Part shown: piece by piece, positions 34,760-48,200 of the stretch
Numbering within the stretch: the first letter of the stretch is position 1
Layout of the letters: every line of letters starts with the position of its first letter
Assembly: GCA_030272155.1 (NCBI GenBank)
Contig: CP126201.1
Location: 186,001 to 250,000 of the forward strand
DNA from: Tetradesmus obliquus
Lineage: Eukaryota > Chlorophyta > Chlorophyceae > Sphaeropleales > Scenedesmaceae
DNA length: 64,000 bases
Reading direction: 5' to 3'
The notes under the pieces: model-generated
Seen by the model: the letters and a program-made list of their open reading frames with translations, nothing else
What the model was told of the DNA's origin: nothing
Databases searched by the model: none
Program-made: the position numbers and the translations under genes

Positions 34760-35364
34760 GGCAGTGTGACTGCAGCACAACGTTGCATTTTAACATGCGT
34801 ATTGCCAACAAGAGGCGTGTTGGTGTCTTGGTGGCTTCCAGGCAAGCAGATAGCATTAGACGGCAGCATGCTGGAAGATGGTCACAATGGTCTCTGGCTG
34901 TTGCTCAGCAAGATGTGCTTGGTGCAGCTTTGGAGCACCCAGCAATACGTTTGGAAGGCCAGTTGGATCGCTTTTGTTCCCACCGAATGTTGTAGAGCTG
35001 TCCCTGAGTGCGCCTAAGTATCTCCATTGCTGGCAGGTCATCGAGTGGGACTGGGACCGGATGCCTGGCAGCGTCACAGTGCAGGGTTTGGCTGTGGTCC
35101 CCAGCTCGGCGAGCAGCACTCATCGTAACATCAGGTTGTGTGATGCTAGTCTATCAGCGGTCGCGGACAATTCTCGAAGCCCTATAGCGCAGGCAGGCTC
35201 CATGGAACGGTTAGTGAAGAAGCAGCGTGATTACCTATCCAGGAGATTCCTGTGAAGCTGCGGTGGACACTCCATAAGCATATAGTTGTTGCTCATAGTC
35301 GATTGGGAGTGGTCATACTTGAGCTAGTGTTTGCTGGGCGATCTGGTGACTCTGCAGCTCACCA
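34760..35364. other. Intergenic, J-domain gene to LRR2
   Basis: A 126-codon open frame at 34878-35255 has no recognisable motif and atypical composition, so I do not call it a gene. The segment should contain the J-gene 3' UTR and the LRR2 promoter. Confidence 0.3.
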
Positions 35365-38238
35365 ATGTCCAACCCGAAACTAGAGGCAAAGGAGTGCCAG
35401 GTAAGCCGAAATAAGATGGCAAAAACAGGGTGTGAGAATGATCATTGTAGATCGCCTTGCTTTCGAGCCGGTTCCTGAGCTTCCGAGTCGTCGGGCATTG
35501 AAGCAGCTGGGCAGTAACAGCAGCAGTGGTGGGATTCAGTGCTCCGTCATGGCTTGCCAGCAGCAGCTCAGCCCATCCGCACGTGACTGCCTGCTTGATG
35601 TTTCTTGCAGGTCACCTCGCTGCAAGCCCTGTGCGCTGCCTTGCAGCATCCAGCAGTCAGCGCAGACCCGCGTGCAGTCTGCAGCCTGCTGCTGACTTGC
35701 AGGAGCTGGAGAACAGCAGTGCAGCAGTGTGCGGCCGGCGCAACACACATCGCCCTCAACAGCAAAGCAGACTTGCCAACGATCCTCAACTTTGCAGCAT
35801 GGCTCCCAACCCATGCTGGCACTGTAGCATCCATTCGGCTAGAGCTTGCAGGACCTGCTGCTTACCACCAGCAGTTCCACACAGCATGGATCCGGCAGTG
35901 CAGGGCAGCTGAGGAGGCGCTGATGCTTGGACTACGTGCAGCGGCAGTAGCTGCAGAATCAGCTGCAGGATACCGCAGCCATGTGCCAACAGCAGTGCCA
36001 GTGCAGTTGCTTGCAGGAATTGCAGGAACGGGAGCCACAGCACGGGAGCCGCCAGTGCTGCGCCTGCGCAGCTTCAGCTGCAACTGCCTCAGCAGCCCAG
36101 CTATCCTGCAAGCATTGCCAGCGGCATCACTGACACGCCTGGAGGTCAGCCTGCAGACGCTTCCGCTGCTGTTTCAGCAGCCAGCTCAAGGCGACATGTG
36201 CAGGCCACGCAGCTGTGATGGTGCTGCGTTTGCTCGCGCACTGATGTCACTAACTGGCCTGCAGCACCTGTCAGTAACAGAATGCAACGACAGCTCATGC
36301 AGCAGCACCTGCAGTGATGCGCTCATAGCAGCAGCAGGGCAGCTGCACCGCCTCACACGGCTGGTGGTGAGAGATGTGACAGCCAGCAACAGCCTACTGC
36401 TGCTGCCGCCGCAGCTGCAATCACTGGAGCTGTTTGTCACCCTTAGCAGCAGCAGCAGCACTCTGCAGCTTGGGCATTTCAGCGCCCTGCAGCAGCTGCA
36501 GCTGCACCTGTCAGGACGCCACTCCCCAGCTGCCGGCTCTTCCCTGCCACCGCAGCTGGCTGCACTCACCATTGCTGCTGCATTTGACAGCGAGGCAAGC
36601 GATGTGAGCAGCCTAGGCGTCCCTGGCTTGCAGCAGCTGACCCGCCTATCAGCAGCAAACTGCAGCTTGTGCAATGCGCAGCAGCTGCAGCGGCTGTCGG
36701 GGCACCCGCAGCTACAGCAGCTGCTGCTGACGTATGATGACTCCTGTCAGGCTCATGCTGCAGCAGCAGCGTGGCAGCAGCTGCCGCAGCTGTGCAGCCT
36801 GAGCATATCACGTGAGAGGCCATCCAAGGTGCTGACGACCCAGGAGAGTGCGCGGGTGAGTGTGCAGCGCCTACGCACAGATGCTGCTGCCGCTCGGCGA
36901 ATGTATGATATCATGGTATCCGCAGGGGCATGTGGCAGCATATGAGCTGGTGGTGTAGGTATGACGTTGTGATCGTGACAGCACAGCGCCCTAGAACAGC
37001 ACTGCTGCCGGAAATGGGCCAGCAACTGCTGCTTTACACCATGCTGTCACCGCGCTTCCTGCAGGTGCTTGAGTGCATCGCAGCAGCCACCACCCTGACC
37101 ATCTCCTTCATATCATCAAGCATGTGATCACAACACAGCCTGCCTTTCCCTGCTACCGCCGCTGCTGCTGCTGCTGCTGCTGCTGCTGCAGGTGCTCGAG
37201 TGCATCGCAGCGGCCACCAGCCTCACCAGCCTGCCCATGCAACCAATGCATAAGTTTGCTTTCCCTGTGGTTATGCCTTTCCCTGTGGTTATGCTGCTGC
37301 CGCAGGTGCTCGAGTGCATCGCAGCCGCCACCAGCTTGACCAGCCTGTCCATCACGGAGCATGCGCTCATGCCCTGCGCGCCCATCTGCAGCCACCTGAC
37401 CGGACTGCCGCGGCTGCAGGCCCTGGAGCTGCGCTGGATGTCACCACCTAGCCGCAGCGATGCACTGGCCCTGACTGTGCTGACTGGCCTGACTCGGCTG
37501 GTGCTGGAAGGGGCCAAGGCAGTGGATGATACAGTGGCTGCGGCGCTGGTGAGCAACTGCAGCTGGTGCAGTGCCACCTGCAGCGCAGGTCCTGGTGTAT
37601 GTTTCGTCTGGAGCTGTGAATGCTGCTTGAGCGTGCGTGCTGACTGTGCTGACTGGGCTGACTTGGCTAAAGCTGGAAGGTGCCAAGGCAGTGGATTACT
37701 GCGGCTGCAGCGCTGGTGAGCAGCTGCAGCTGCAGCGCTGGTCCTGGTGAATGTGTCCTGAGGTGTGGGTGTTGCTTGAGCATGCCTGCTGACGTTGTTT
37801 TCTGCCTGCTGGCATAAACTCAAATGCTTACGCATTTGGTGCTGCGCCTCCTACAGCATGCCGCCTGACAGCGCTGGAAGCCCTGGTGCTGTGTGGCTGC
37901 TGGCTGACCAGCTGTGACAAATCCTTTGCTGCTGCTGCTGTTGATGCTGCTGCTGCTGTTTCATGCAGGCGTGCCACCTCACTGCGCTGAGGCACCTGGT
38001 GCTGCGCAACTGCTGGCTGACCAGCCCTGCCTCCCTGCCAGTGATCGCCACGCTGCGGCAGCTGCAAGTGTTGGACCTCTCAGGCAACCCCTGGCAGGAG
38101 CCGGAGCTCAGCAGTGAGGACATCCTGCTGCTGTCTCCGCTGAGTCAGTTGCAGCAGCTGGAGCTGGGCAGTGAGTATGTGCTGCATGTGCGGGAGTTCT
38201 GGGAGGCTCTTGGTGTAGCAGGCAGGCTGTCAAAGTGA
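35365..38238 (+). CDS. Leucine-rich repeat protein with F-box-like N-terminus, 4 exons, about 597 aa (LRR2)
   Basis: Exons 35365-35400 (MSNPKLEAKECQ), 35611-36855, 37306-37548 and 37969-38238 (TGA) all join at phase 0. The N-terminus (VTSLQALCAALQHP, VCSLLLTCRSWRTAVQQC) aligns with the F-box-like start of LRR1. LRR units are irregular: LTGLQHLSVTECND, LHRLTRLVVRDVTA, PQLQSLELFVTLSS, LTSLSITEHALMP, LPRLQALELRWMSPP, LTALRHLVLRNCWLT, LRQLQVLDLSGNPW. It is probably a protein-binding scaffold or ubiquitin-ligase receptor, by analogy only. The tiny first exon is inferred from phase and distance and is the weakest part. A TGTAA motif sits 32 bases past the stop. Confidence 0.75.
37055..37240 (+). 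repeat. Two decoy copies of LRR2 exon 3 start
   Basis: caggtgcttgagtgcatcgc plus agcagccaccac at 37063, and caggtgctcgagtgcatcgc plus agcggccaccag at 37190, precede the real exon at 37306 (VLECIAAATSLTSL). Both follow acceptor-like pyrimidine/CTG tracts. Confidence 0.85.
37630..37925 (+). repeat. Copies of LRR2 exon 3 end and exon 4 start in intron 3
   Basis: Bases 37637-37720 repeat the end of exon 3 with its ctg/gtgagc donor. Bases 37857-37918 repeat the start of exon 4 (ACRLTALEALVLCGCWLTS against ACHLTALRHLVLRNCWLTS). Confidence 0.8.
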
Positions 38239-38590
38239 CAGGCAGGCGGTCGCTGTTTGAGGCAAGCTCTGTAACCGGCAGCTGCACGGCGTGGGGAGTG
38301 TGAGTGGCGGTGTTGTTGTGACACAAGCTGTATGTGGTGATGCGACTGGCGATCGCGGCAGCATGAAAAGCCCTTCTGCGACATTGTCGGGGTTGAGTAA
38401 CGTCGGCTGTAGTTGCTGCTACAACTAGCACTGGGCTGCATGCGCGGGAGTTCTGGGAGGCTGCTGGTGTGACAGGCAGGCTGTCAGTGCGACAGGCAGC
38501 AGCAAAGCATGGCGAGGTGTATGTGGTCATGGTGTAAGGACACAAGCTGTGTGTGGTGGTCTGATTGACCATTGCGGCAGCATAGAGAGC
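38175..38590 (+). repeat. Tandem duplication of the LRR2 3' end and UTR, period about 250 bp
   Basis: gctgcatgtgcgggagttct plus gggaggct at 38181 recurs near 38431. The following UTR text (ggcaggctgtca, gacacaagctgt, ttgtggtga/cggcagcat) recurs in the same order to about 38590. The stop codon region is thus copied downstream of the gene. Confidence 0.8.
38270..38274 (+). terminator. TGTAA polyadenylation-type signal for LRR2
   Basis: TGTAA lies 32 bases after the LRR2 stop. This is a little close for a typical site, so assignment is tentative. Confidence 0.4.
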
Positions 38591-40870
38591 GTGGCGATTC
38601 TTTGATGTTGTGTGGATTACTCACCTGGACTGTAATCGCTGGTGGAACCAGCACTGTTGCTGCATTCAGCAGGTCTGCAAAAGTGTGAACAGGCAGCTTT
38701 GCAGCTGGTGGGCGCTTCTATGATGTGTGGGTGGCATGTCTCGCCTGATGGGGATGCATGCAATGTTCATTGTACTGCTGCTAGTGTTGTTCTCAGGTGT
38801 TGGTCTCAGGTGTTGCTTGATCTTCACCAATTGGCTCACCGCCATGATGCCAGAGTAAACACCTACGGCTTTGCAAGTGCCTCTAAGCAGTCATGTGAGT
38901 TGCACTGTTTATATCTTTGCTTCTTGTTCGCCAAGCATGCAAGGAGCAGTGCTCATGGTTTTACATGCTGTAATCTCTTTAACTTGAAGCTGATCTGCTT
39001 GCCAATTAACGTTACAGCTCAGGTTGTGCTATAACATTCCATGTGATGTCTGCAGTATTTGGCCTTTGCATCAAACGTCTGTGTGCACAAATGCGCACTG
39101 CATGTCACTTACTTGAACCTTACTTATAGCTTGCATCACTGTGGCAGCTGCTTGTTGGCAGCTTCGGCATCAAAGAGCAGCACTGTTGCATGCACTGTAG
39201 GTTCCTGGTACAATTCCATAGCAGTTGTGCACCTGGCATGCTGGTGTTTGGCTGGTTTGTCATTCCTGCTAACATAGCCAGTGGTTCACAGCACAAGCAG
39301 CTGTAGAAACGTCTATGTTGGGGCAGCGTCTGCAAGTTGCGCATCATGCCTGATAAGTATGGAACTTTATGGCATATGAACATCAGGATCGCTTCTGCGC
39401 ATGCCAGCACTCTGGCAGTCAACACACGGTTGTGCATGTGTGTGCTCTGGGAGTTGTGCGTGAGCCGGACGAATTTTTGTCCAAGCGATGTTGCGAGCGT
39501 GCTTTGAGTTGCAGTGGGTGCTGCAGCTGGACCCTGCTGACGGCAATTTGACAGCACGCTACTGTGCTGCAGACAGCAATGGCTGGTGAGCCGTCACGTT
39601 TAGTAAAAGAGGTTGTAAGCATTATGGTTCGGCCAGGTTGGTGATTGGATGGTATTTGAGCCAGCTTCAGCTGTCTACCGGTGCCTGTTGCCTTTCAAGT
39701 GGCTGCGGCCGCAGTCAAGTGTGCGCTGGGTTTGCGACATCATGTCGGCATGATGCCGGTCGCTGCAGAAAAGCAGCATGTGCACACCTGTCAGCATACA
39801 GCTGATTATGATGCTGCTTGCTGCTGGCACCAGCTGCTGCTATGCGCAGCAGCCGATGCAGGCAGCGCTGCATGTGTTGCACCTGAATGCCCAGCGGCTG
39901 TGCACTAGCCTGGTAGGGTTTGCAAAGTGTGCCTGCATGTGCAGTGGTGCTGAGCGCCTGCACCTTCCATGGTGAACCAGTTTTACTTTATTCCTCCATC
40001 TTCTGCGGTACTGGCAGAGCACGGGCAAGTGCGTACTCATCATACGTATGGCATGCATGTTCACAGCAAGACATGATGTCTCAGTGACTAGCACCATCTT
40101 CAAGTCACGATCACCGCTGTGTTCCAGCATGCATGGGTTCTGCATAAGCAACAGTTTACTTTCGAGCGAGGTGCGTTACGCTTGATGCAGAAGCCGGGAA
40201 GCGTGGCTTGTCGGTAGGTTACAGTTGTGTTACTAGGGCTGTGCAGGAGAGCAAGGAAGGGTAAGCCAACGTCTGAGAATTATCCCGTTACATACGTGTT
40301 GCATTACTGTGGTGTCCGATGCAACCCAGCGCACCAGTCAGCAGATAGCCCCTGGAACGTTGTCAACAGCACGGAAAGTTCTCTGGATACATACCAAACG
40401 TGCGCGTTCGATCAAGTGTACGGGGAAATTGCTCCTCATCGCTGTGCGGTGACCAGCAAGCGTGAGAGAAATTCTTAGGAGTGCAGTGGAGGGAGATCCT
40501 AGCACGACAATTTAAGGCATGCACAGTGTCTCAAGCGCGTCAATGCAAACGTTTTCATAACATCTTACGTATCGTGTGGTCCAAACGTTCGGTCACCAGC
40601 ACTTGGGGAACCACCAGGTGAGCAGCAAGCTTGGTGTGAAAAGAGCATTCTGCTGCCTCTGCAATGCGCTTTTGGCCTCCAATTTGCTCTAAAGAAGTAG
40701 GTGTGTGGTGTCATGCTTTTGCATGGCTGTTCATCATCGCATCTAGCTAAGAAACGCCTCCTGGCTATGACTTCAGCCTGGCCCCACTCAACACACCGCC
40801 ACTGGCTGCCTGGATCCTGCATGTTTGCAGGATAGATGTGGATTTGTTGTTGAAGCCCAAACAAAACACC
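38591..40870. other. Intergenic region without a supported gene
   Basis: About 2.3 kb with only short unsupported open frames, no clear exon motif and no strong repeat. It presumably contains the promoter of the esterase/CBM gene near its right end. Confidence 0.35.
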
Positions 40871-40998
40871 ATGAACCTCCAGCAGCGTTCCATTCACCAT
40901 CCCTGCAGTGGCAGGACAGCCAGCTTCCTGCACTCACGTGCACATGTGCAGCCTCTGGCTGGCCACCACAGCAGTGTTGCAAGGAAACTGCCCTTGCT

Positions 40999-41031
<33 letters not shown>

Positions 41032-42211
41032 GCAGCGATGCGGCCATCTTCCTAGGTCTGTACAGCAGCAGCAACATGACAGGGATGTGCAGTCTGCAGA
41101 AGCAGACCGCACTTCCAGCACTGGAGCCAAGCAGGTGAGGGTCCTGATAGGCACTCAGCAGCATGATGTCAAGATATATTTGCATGCAGCAAGAGCAGAA
41201 AAACCGGTGTGCATTGAGTCAGTCAGCTGCCTTGGAACGATGCTGACAATCAGAACGCTTGCTGCAACCAATGCTTGCAACTGTTGCATACATCCTTCAC
41301 TCGCCACCTGCCCGTAGCTTGCCTCTGGTGTGCTATGTTCCTGGCGTCAGCGCTGGCCAAGGGGTGTGAGTCGCACCCTGTTCCCTGCACATCAGCCTAG
41401 CATGCGGACTTCAACGTGCGCTGCTGTCGCCCTCTCTGCCTGCTGCTTCTTCCGCAGTCGACCAATGGCGCTGCAGCTGCAGCGTCTGCAGCTGCCGCCC
41501 CAGCCAGCGATGGCCGCTGGCGGCTGCTGAGCCGCAGCGAGCTTGCAGGAGGCACGCTGGAGGTGGTGGCCTGGGAGGGGGAGCGCTGCCTGCGCATATG
41601 GCTGCCGCCAGGTAAGTATTTCATGCTGCATGTGCTGTGCAAAGAGTGTTGAAGAGGCACCAGGCGTCTAGTTGCTTTGCTGGTTGCTATTACGTCCCAG
41701 TGGGTGCCTTGTGCAGTGATGGGAGCGCTGCCTGAGACGGTGGCTGCCGCCAGGTCAGTGTTGCATGCGCACTGCAACCTCTTAGTAGTAGCCACAGCGA
41801 GCTTGCAGGAGGCACGCTGGAGGTGGTGGCCTGGGAGGGGAGCGCTGCCTGCGCATATGGCTGCCGCCAGGTCAGCATCGCAGCTGCAAAATTTTATATC
41901 TCAAAGTTGATATATCCTGTGCTGGCGCTGCAGCTTCACAACAGTAGCGCCAGGCAGCACCCTCTTTGCCTGTTGCAGTTGCACTGCACTTGCACTGCAA
42001 CAAACACCATGTCCGTCCCTGTTCTTTGCATCCCTTTTGCAGCCAAACGATGCTTCTCTCAGCTGGCTGTAGCAAACAGTCTTTATGACCCGCCGCCATT
42101 TGAAGTGGTGATGGGCCGGCTGCTGCTGCTGTGCAGGCTACTGCAATGTGGACGCACGGCACTCCTTGTAACCAATGGCTTATGTGCTGCTGCTGCTGCT
42201 GCTGCCGCCGC

Positions 42212-42258
<47 letters not shown>

Positions 42259-45200
42259 TGCAGGCTACAGCTACGTTGATGCGCAGCGCTCCCCATACCC
42301 AGTAGTCTACCTGAACGACGGCCAGAACCTTTTCGGCGATTGCCCCACGCTCTCAGGCACCTCTTGGAATGCAGCAGACACCGCAGCGCACCTCATCGGC
42401 ACCGGCAAGCTGCCGCCGTTTGTGATTGTTGGCATCGACCATGCAGGGCCGCTGCGCAGCTACGAGTACACGCCCTGCACGCCTGGCAGCGGGCCGGGCG
42501 GCTTCAGGTGTGTGGTTGTTGGAGGGGTCATCCGATGAGTAATCGGGTGTTGGCATGCAGATGGACGCATGCGCTTGTGCAGCAGCAGCACGGTCTGGGC
42601 TGAAGCTGCTGGTGTTGCTGCTGCCGTGGCTATGCAACCTACACAACTTTCTGGTGTTTCCCTGGCGGCTCCAACAACCACTGCTGCTGCTGCTGGTGGT
42701 GGTGTTGCTGTCGCCCTTTGCAGGTCTGATGCTGCTGACTGGCCTGGCGGTGGCATTTATGCTTACCTGGACAGGCTGAGGGACGAGGTGCTTCCATGGT
42801 GGGTATTTGTTAACACTGCAGCACGCATAGTATGGCTTGCTGTTGAACATGATGCATCAAAACTATGTCACCTTTTACGAAGCAACAAGTGCACTTGCAC
42901 CATGCAGCAGCTGGAACTGTTGAATCTGAGATGCAGAGCAGGCGCCAGGCCCCACACCTCCACAAACCCGCAGGAGATGGCTACTGTAAGCGGCTTTCCA
43001 TGGACGAGTGTTCACACAAAGCCGTCAATCCTGACCGGTGCTGTTGTCGCATCACTCCTGCTGCAGGGTTTCTGCAAACTACCCCGTCTCAACAGACCCC
43101 CAGGACAGGGCCTTTGGTGGCAGCAGCTTTGGCGGCATTGCTGCGCTGGTGGCTGGCATGAGGGGTGCTGAGGGCTGCGGCTTTGGGGCGCTGCTGGTGG
43201 AGAGCCCCAGCCTGTGGATTGGGGACCCTGAGCCTGAAACGTTCCTCAAGGTGGGCTGGAGGGTCTTTAAATTTGGAACTGGAGAGTGTGAGCAATCTGC
43301 TTGCATATGCATGCATGCAGTGCGGGTGGACAGCCCCAGCACGTAGATTGATGACCCAGAGCCTGAGACCTTTTTGAAGGTGAGATTCACATGTTTCTAT
43401 GATGGTGTGAAGACAGCGCAGGAATCTGCATGCAGATGCATGCATGCAGTGCAAGTTGGGAGCCCCAGCCTGTGGACTGGTGACCAACAGTCAGAGATGC
43501 TCCTGCAGGTGGGCAGCGCTGGCTGCGCTTGCGCCTGCTCTCCCGCAGGAATTGTTGGCTTACAACAGCTCCTGGTGTTATGGAGTTACACTCAAATGGG
43601 TGCAACAGAGCACTCAGGCAAACACTCTCCATCTTTTGCCTGTTCAATGCGCTGCTATCACTCACCACTTGCTACATGCCTCGCACCGCTTGTTGCTCTT
43701 CATCATGCTGCAGGACATGCTGGCCTACAAGGGCTCCCGTCTGCAGCAACCCACCACTGCTTTTTGCCACTCACTGTGTGTGCCTTGTCTCTGCTCTCTG
43801 TTCTGCAGGAGGTGCTGGCCTGTAACGACTCACCTCCGTCACCTTGTCAACCACTGTGCGTGCCTTGTGTATACGTCAACCTCCCGACTTGCAGGACGTG
43901 CTGTCTTACAAGGGCTCTGTCCGCAGCGGCTGTGCCTTGTCATGGGCGGCATGGAGTACTCCGGCACAGTTTCTGGCCCTTGCCGCTTGCTTTTGCTCAC
44001 AGACAGCACGTCATGTTTGCTGGAGGTGCAGCTTGTAGGGGCTCCAGGGCTGGGACGCTGAACACAATCTCGTCATAGCTGCCTTACTGTGTTGCTGCCA
44101 CTCATCGCTGCTTACTTCTCCTCTCGCTGCAGGAGGTCTTGTCCTACAAGGGCTCCTGGCCGCAGCGGCTCTACCTAGGCATGGGTGGCAAGGAGTACTC
44201 CGGCACACGACGCTCCTACCTCCCCCATCCCCTTACAATCACTGATTACACATCTTCTTGCAGCGTGCGATGGCTACAAAGGCCCCTGGCCGCAGCATGT
44301 GTACCTGGGCACAAGTGTCTCGTAGTGCTCATACGCTTTGCCCTCTGTTGCTTTGACGTGCAGGAGGCCGTATCCTACAAGGGCTCCTGGCCGCAGCGGC
44401 TCTACTGAGGCATGGGTGGCAAGGAGTACTCCGGCACATGGTTTCCGTAACCTTTCTGCCCACCGCTTGCGTGTCTCCTTGCAGGAGGTCTTGTCTTACA
44501 AGGGCTCCTGGCCGCAGCAGCTCTACTTGGGCATGGGCGGCAAAGAGTACTCCGGCACACGCGGTGGCCAGCGCGCAGAGCATGATGCAAACTTCCCTCG
44601 CTACCTCAAAGCCCTCTATGCCAGCCTCACTCAGGCAGGCCTAGGCCCCAGCCGGCTGGCTTGGGCATTTGAGCCTGAGCATGCACACACTGAGTCAGCG
44701 TGGGCTGGCCGGTTTGCGGCCGCGCTGCAGTTTTTGGGTGGCGGCTGGTGGCAGCGCTGGCTGCAGCGGTATACTAATGAGCTGTTCTTCACTGTTCCGA
44801 GGAAGCTGCAGGCCGGGGTGCCTGGCCAGCTGCTGTTCGTCAACCGCCGCAACAGCCACACGCTGCAAGGGGTGCGGGGAGGCCTGAAGATGATTGTGGG
44901 CAGGAATGGATGGGAGCACACGCAGCACCTGCCTATGAAGTTTGCAGGAGAGGTGCAGGTGAGGCTGCAATTGTACACAAGCTGCATGTGAGAGTGTAAG
45001 GTTGGCGTCCTATGTGTGTATGTGACTTGCTGCTGGTGCTGTTGCAGCGCTGCGAGTGTGCAGTCAGGCGCTGGTATCATATGCCTGCTTGTTCATATAT
45101 GGCTGCAGCGGCTAGAGCTGATACAGCCACAGCAGCTGCACAGACCCACCCTGCGGCGCTGAAACAATGCTGCGCGCTGTGTTCCCATTTGCTCTAGTAA

Positions 45201-48200
45201 TGGGCTGCAGGAAGCAAGTGTAGCCAGTGTACTGTACTTGTCAGCAGGTGTAGCCAAACCACTGCTGGTGTTGACTGCCTGCTTGTGCGTGTTTGGCTGC
45301 AGCGCATGGAGCTCAAGGAGCCACAGCAGCTGCGGGAGCAGGTGCTGGATGAGTGGAGGAGTGAGTACAAAGCTGTTCAAGAAGAGCAGCAGCGGCAGCA
45401 GGAGCAGGAGTTCCAGCGGAAGATGGCCACAGAGCGAGAGAGGCTTGCTGCTGCAAGAGCCGCAACAGCAGCATCCGCAGCGGCGGCTGCTGCGGCTGCG
45501 GCTGCTGCAGCAGCAGCAGCTGGCACTGGCACAGGGGCTGGTGTGGCGTCAGGGGCAGGAAGTGTGGCGCAGCAGGAGCAGCAGCTGCAGCAGTGGCAGG
45601 CGCACCTGGATGACCAGGAGAGGCAGTGGCGGCAGCGGCCGCCGCTGCCACCTGCAGTGTCGCCGCAGATCCAATCTGTGCTGTACCAGCAGCCGGTGAG
45701 TGTTGTGGTGCAGCCTATTGCAGAAGATGCATGCAATGTCGACTGATACATGGCTGTCTGCGGTAGACTGCACTTCGGATGCGCCAGCTGGTGCCTGCAC
45801 AGCGTTCCTAGATGCGCATTTCCGTGTATGAGCTGCAGAGCTGGGACCTTTTGCAGCATCATTTGCATGGGTGTGGTCTGGGGCTTTGCACAGCTTGTTG
45901 CCACATGCAAGATGCCCTTTAAGCCTTTCCTGCAAGCTGTACATTGGCCAGTTGGTATATCAACATCTGACTGACAGCTGCATCTGGTGGGTAATGGCAG
46001 TGTCCTACTCATCAACCTGCTGAGCACAACATGCGGTCCTTCCTTTTCCCCTGCCTGCAGGCCAGCTGCAGCATCGATGACGGCAGCAGCGACTGGCTCA
46101 TGGTGCAGCTGCCTCCCCTGACTGGTGACGCCTACGAGGTCAACTTTGTGTTCTGCGATGCAGCCGGCACAGCATATGACAACAATGACAGCAACGACTT
46201 CTGGCTGCCGGTGCGCCAGCCTGAGCAGCTGCTGCCACACACACCCGGCGGCGGCAACAGCAGCAGCAGCGGCGGCAGCAGCATTAGCCGGCCAAGCCGC
46301 AGCTCTGGCACAGTGGCAGCAGTGGCAGCAGCCTTTGCAGGCGATGCCTGCGGCTGGCTAACCCCCGGAAGAGGCCTGGAGGCGTATGCAGAAGCGCTAG
46401 ATGCTGCTACTGCTGCTGCTGCCAGGCCTGCAGAGGAGGCCATTGCAGCAGCAGCAGCCAGCTGCCAGTACTTTTTCTTCAGCCTGCCTCCTGTGCCTGT
46501 GGCTGGCGCGAGTACTGCGCTGTATGTGAACAAGGCGCGGCTGTGCAGCGGGCTGCAGGAGGCCAGCAGCCTGAGGCTGAAGGTTGGGTTCAACAGATGG
46601 CAGCTGCTGGACCAGGTGCGGGGCATGACTTATTTGCATGGTAATTATGGCATTTGCAGGTGTTTTATTTAAACTAGTACGGTGTATTGGTTGTGTATGT
46701 TGACAAGGCTCGCCTGTGCAGTGGGCTGCAGGAGGCCAGCAGCCTAAGGCTGAAAGTGGGCTTCAACAGATGGCAGCTGCTGGACCAGGTGCGGGGCGTG
46801 AAGTTTATTGTAGAGTAAATATGGTGTCTGCAGGTGTTTCTTCAAATCTATTGCTATGTACTGGTTGCTGCTGTGTATGATTGCTGCAGCTGCCCAAACT
46901 GGTGGTGTTTGTTTGCTGCAACTCACGTGCTGTTTGATCAGGTGCTTCCTTGCGCTGCACCGTGCTGCTGCTGCTGCTCTAAACAGGTGGAGTGGCACTT
47001 TGCTCAAGTCCACCGCTCAAAAGGCCCCAGCTGGTGGCGTACCTATGTGTCTAACCCCTACTTCCTTTCGGTTTGTCTCAGCCCCCAAACATGTTGTGGC
47101 GTGCTGCTGCTGCTGCCGCTGCGCATAGGTGGAGTGCCACCCTGCTGGTGCCAGCCTCTCTGGCGGGCGCATTTGGTGGCGCACAACATGCAATTGTGTC
47201 CTAACCCCTGAAGTTGCTGCGACGTGCTGCTGCTGCTGCTGCTGTTGGTGCTCTCAACAGGTGGAGTGCCAACCTGCAGGCGCCAACCGCGGTGGCGGCC
47301 CTGACTGGTGGCGCACCACGGTGACGGTGCCTGTTGACGCCACGCAAGCTCACTTTGTGTTCTCTGGCGACTGCTACGGCGAGGAACGCTGGGACAACAA
47401 TGGAGGTGGGCGATGGGTTGCAGGCAATTGTTATAGTTACAGGGTTGTTTTATGGCGGTGTGCTGTCTTTGTTTGATTGCCTGTGAACGCAATGCAGGCT
47501 TGGTTTGTGTTCTGTGGGGATTGCTACGGCAAATAAGGCGGGGACAACATCGACGGTGGAGAGTTGGTTGCAGGAGGTTCGTGAAGTGCCGGGCTGTTTG
47601 TGGCTGCGTGTGGTCTGCGTTGGTTGCCTGTGGACGTTATGCAGACTGATTGTGTGTTCTGTGGGGATTGCCACGGCAAGGAATGCTGGGCCAACTACAA
47701 AGGTGCGCTGAGACAGGCTACGTGGCTGTCATGTATGTGAACCCTGGAACCACTGTGTGGAAGTGCTGCTGCAGCTTGCAATGTTATGTGTTGGATATGG
47801 GTGCTGAAATCCAAGCTGTAGAGGCCTGTCGAAGTGCTGCCTCTGCATAATCATGCTGCAACACACAGAAGGTGCTGCTGCCTGCTGCCATATGCATGTG
47901 CAGGCATCGACTTCCAGCTGCCTCTGCGCTCAGCGCTAGCCGCCGCAGTGGCTGCCAGCGCACAATCCTCGCTGCAGGCAGCAGACGCCACACCCGCAGC
48001 AGCCACCCACAACACTGCCAGCAACGGCAGCAGCAGCAGCAACGGCCAGCAGCAGCACAAGCAGCTGCTGCTGCAGCCAGGCAAGCCTATCATAAAGAGT
48101 CCGCTGGACCGTGCCACCCCTGCAGGGTTTGCCCTGCGGGAGGTTGAGTCAGTGCAGGCTCTAGAGCATGCAGGAGGCACGCTGGAGATCCTGGAGCTCA

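Noticed and set aside
34878-35255. 126-codon open frame between the J-domain gene and LRR2
   Set aside because: No motif, no splice or family support, and it lies where a 3' UTR and promoter are expected.
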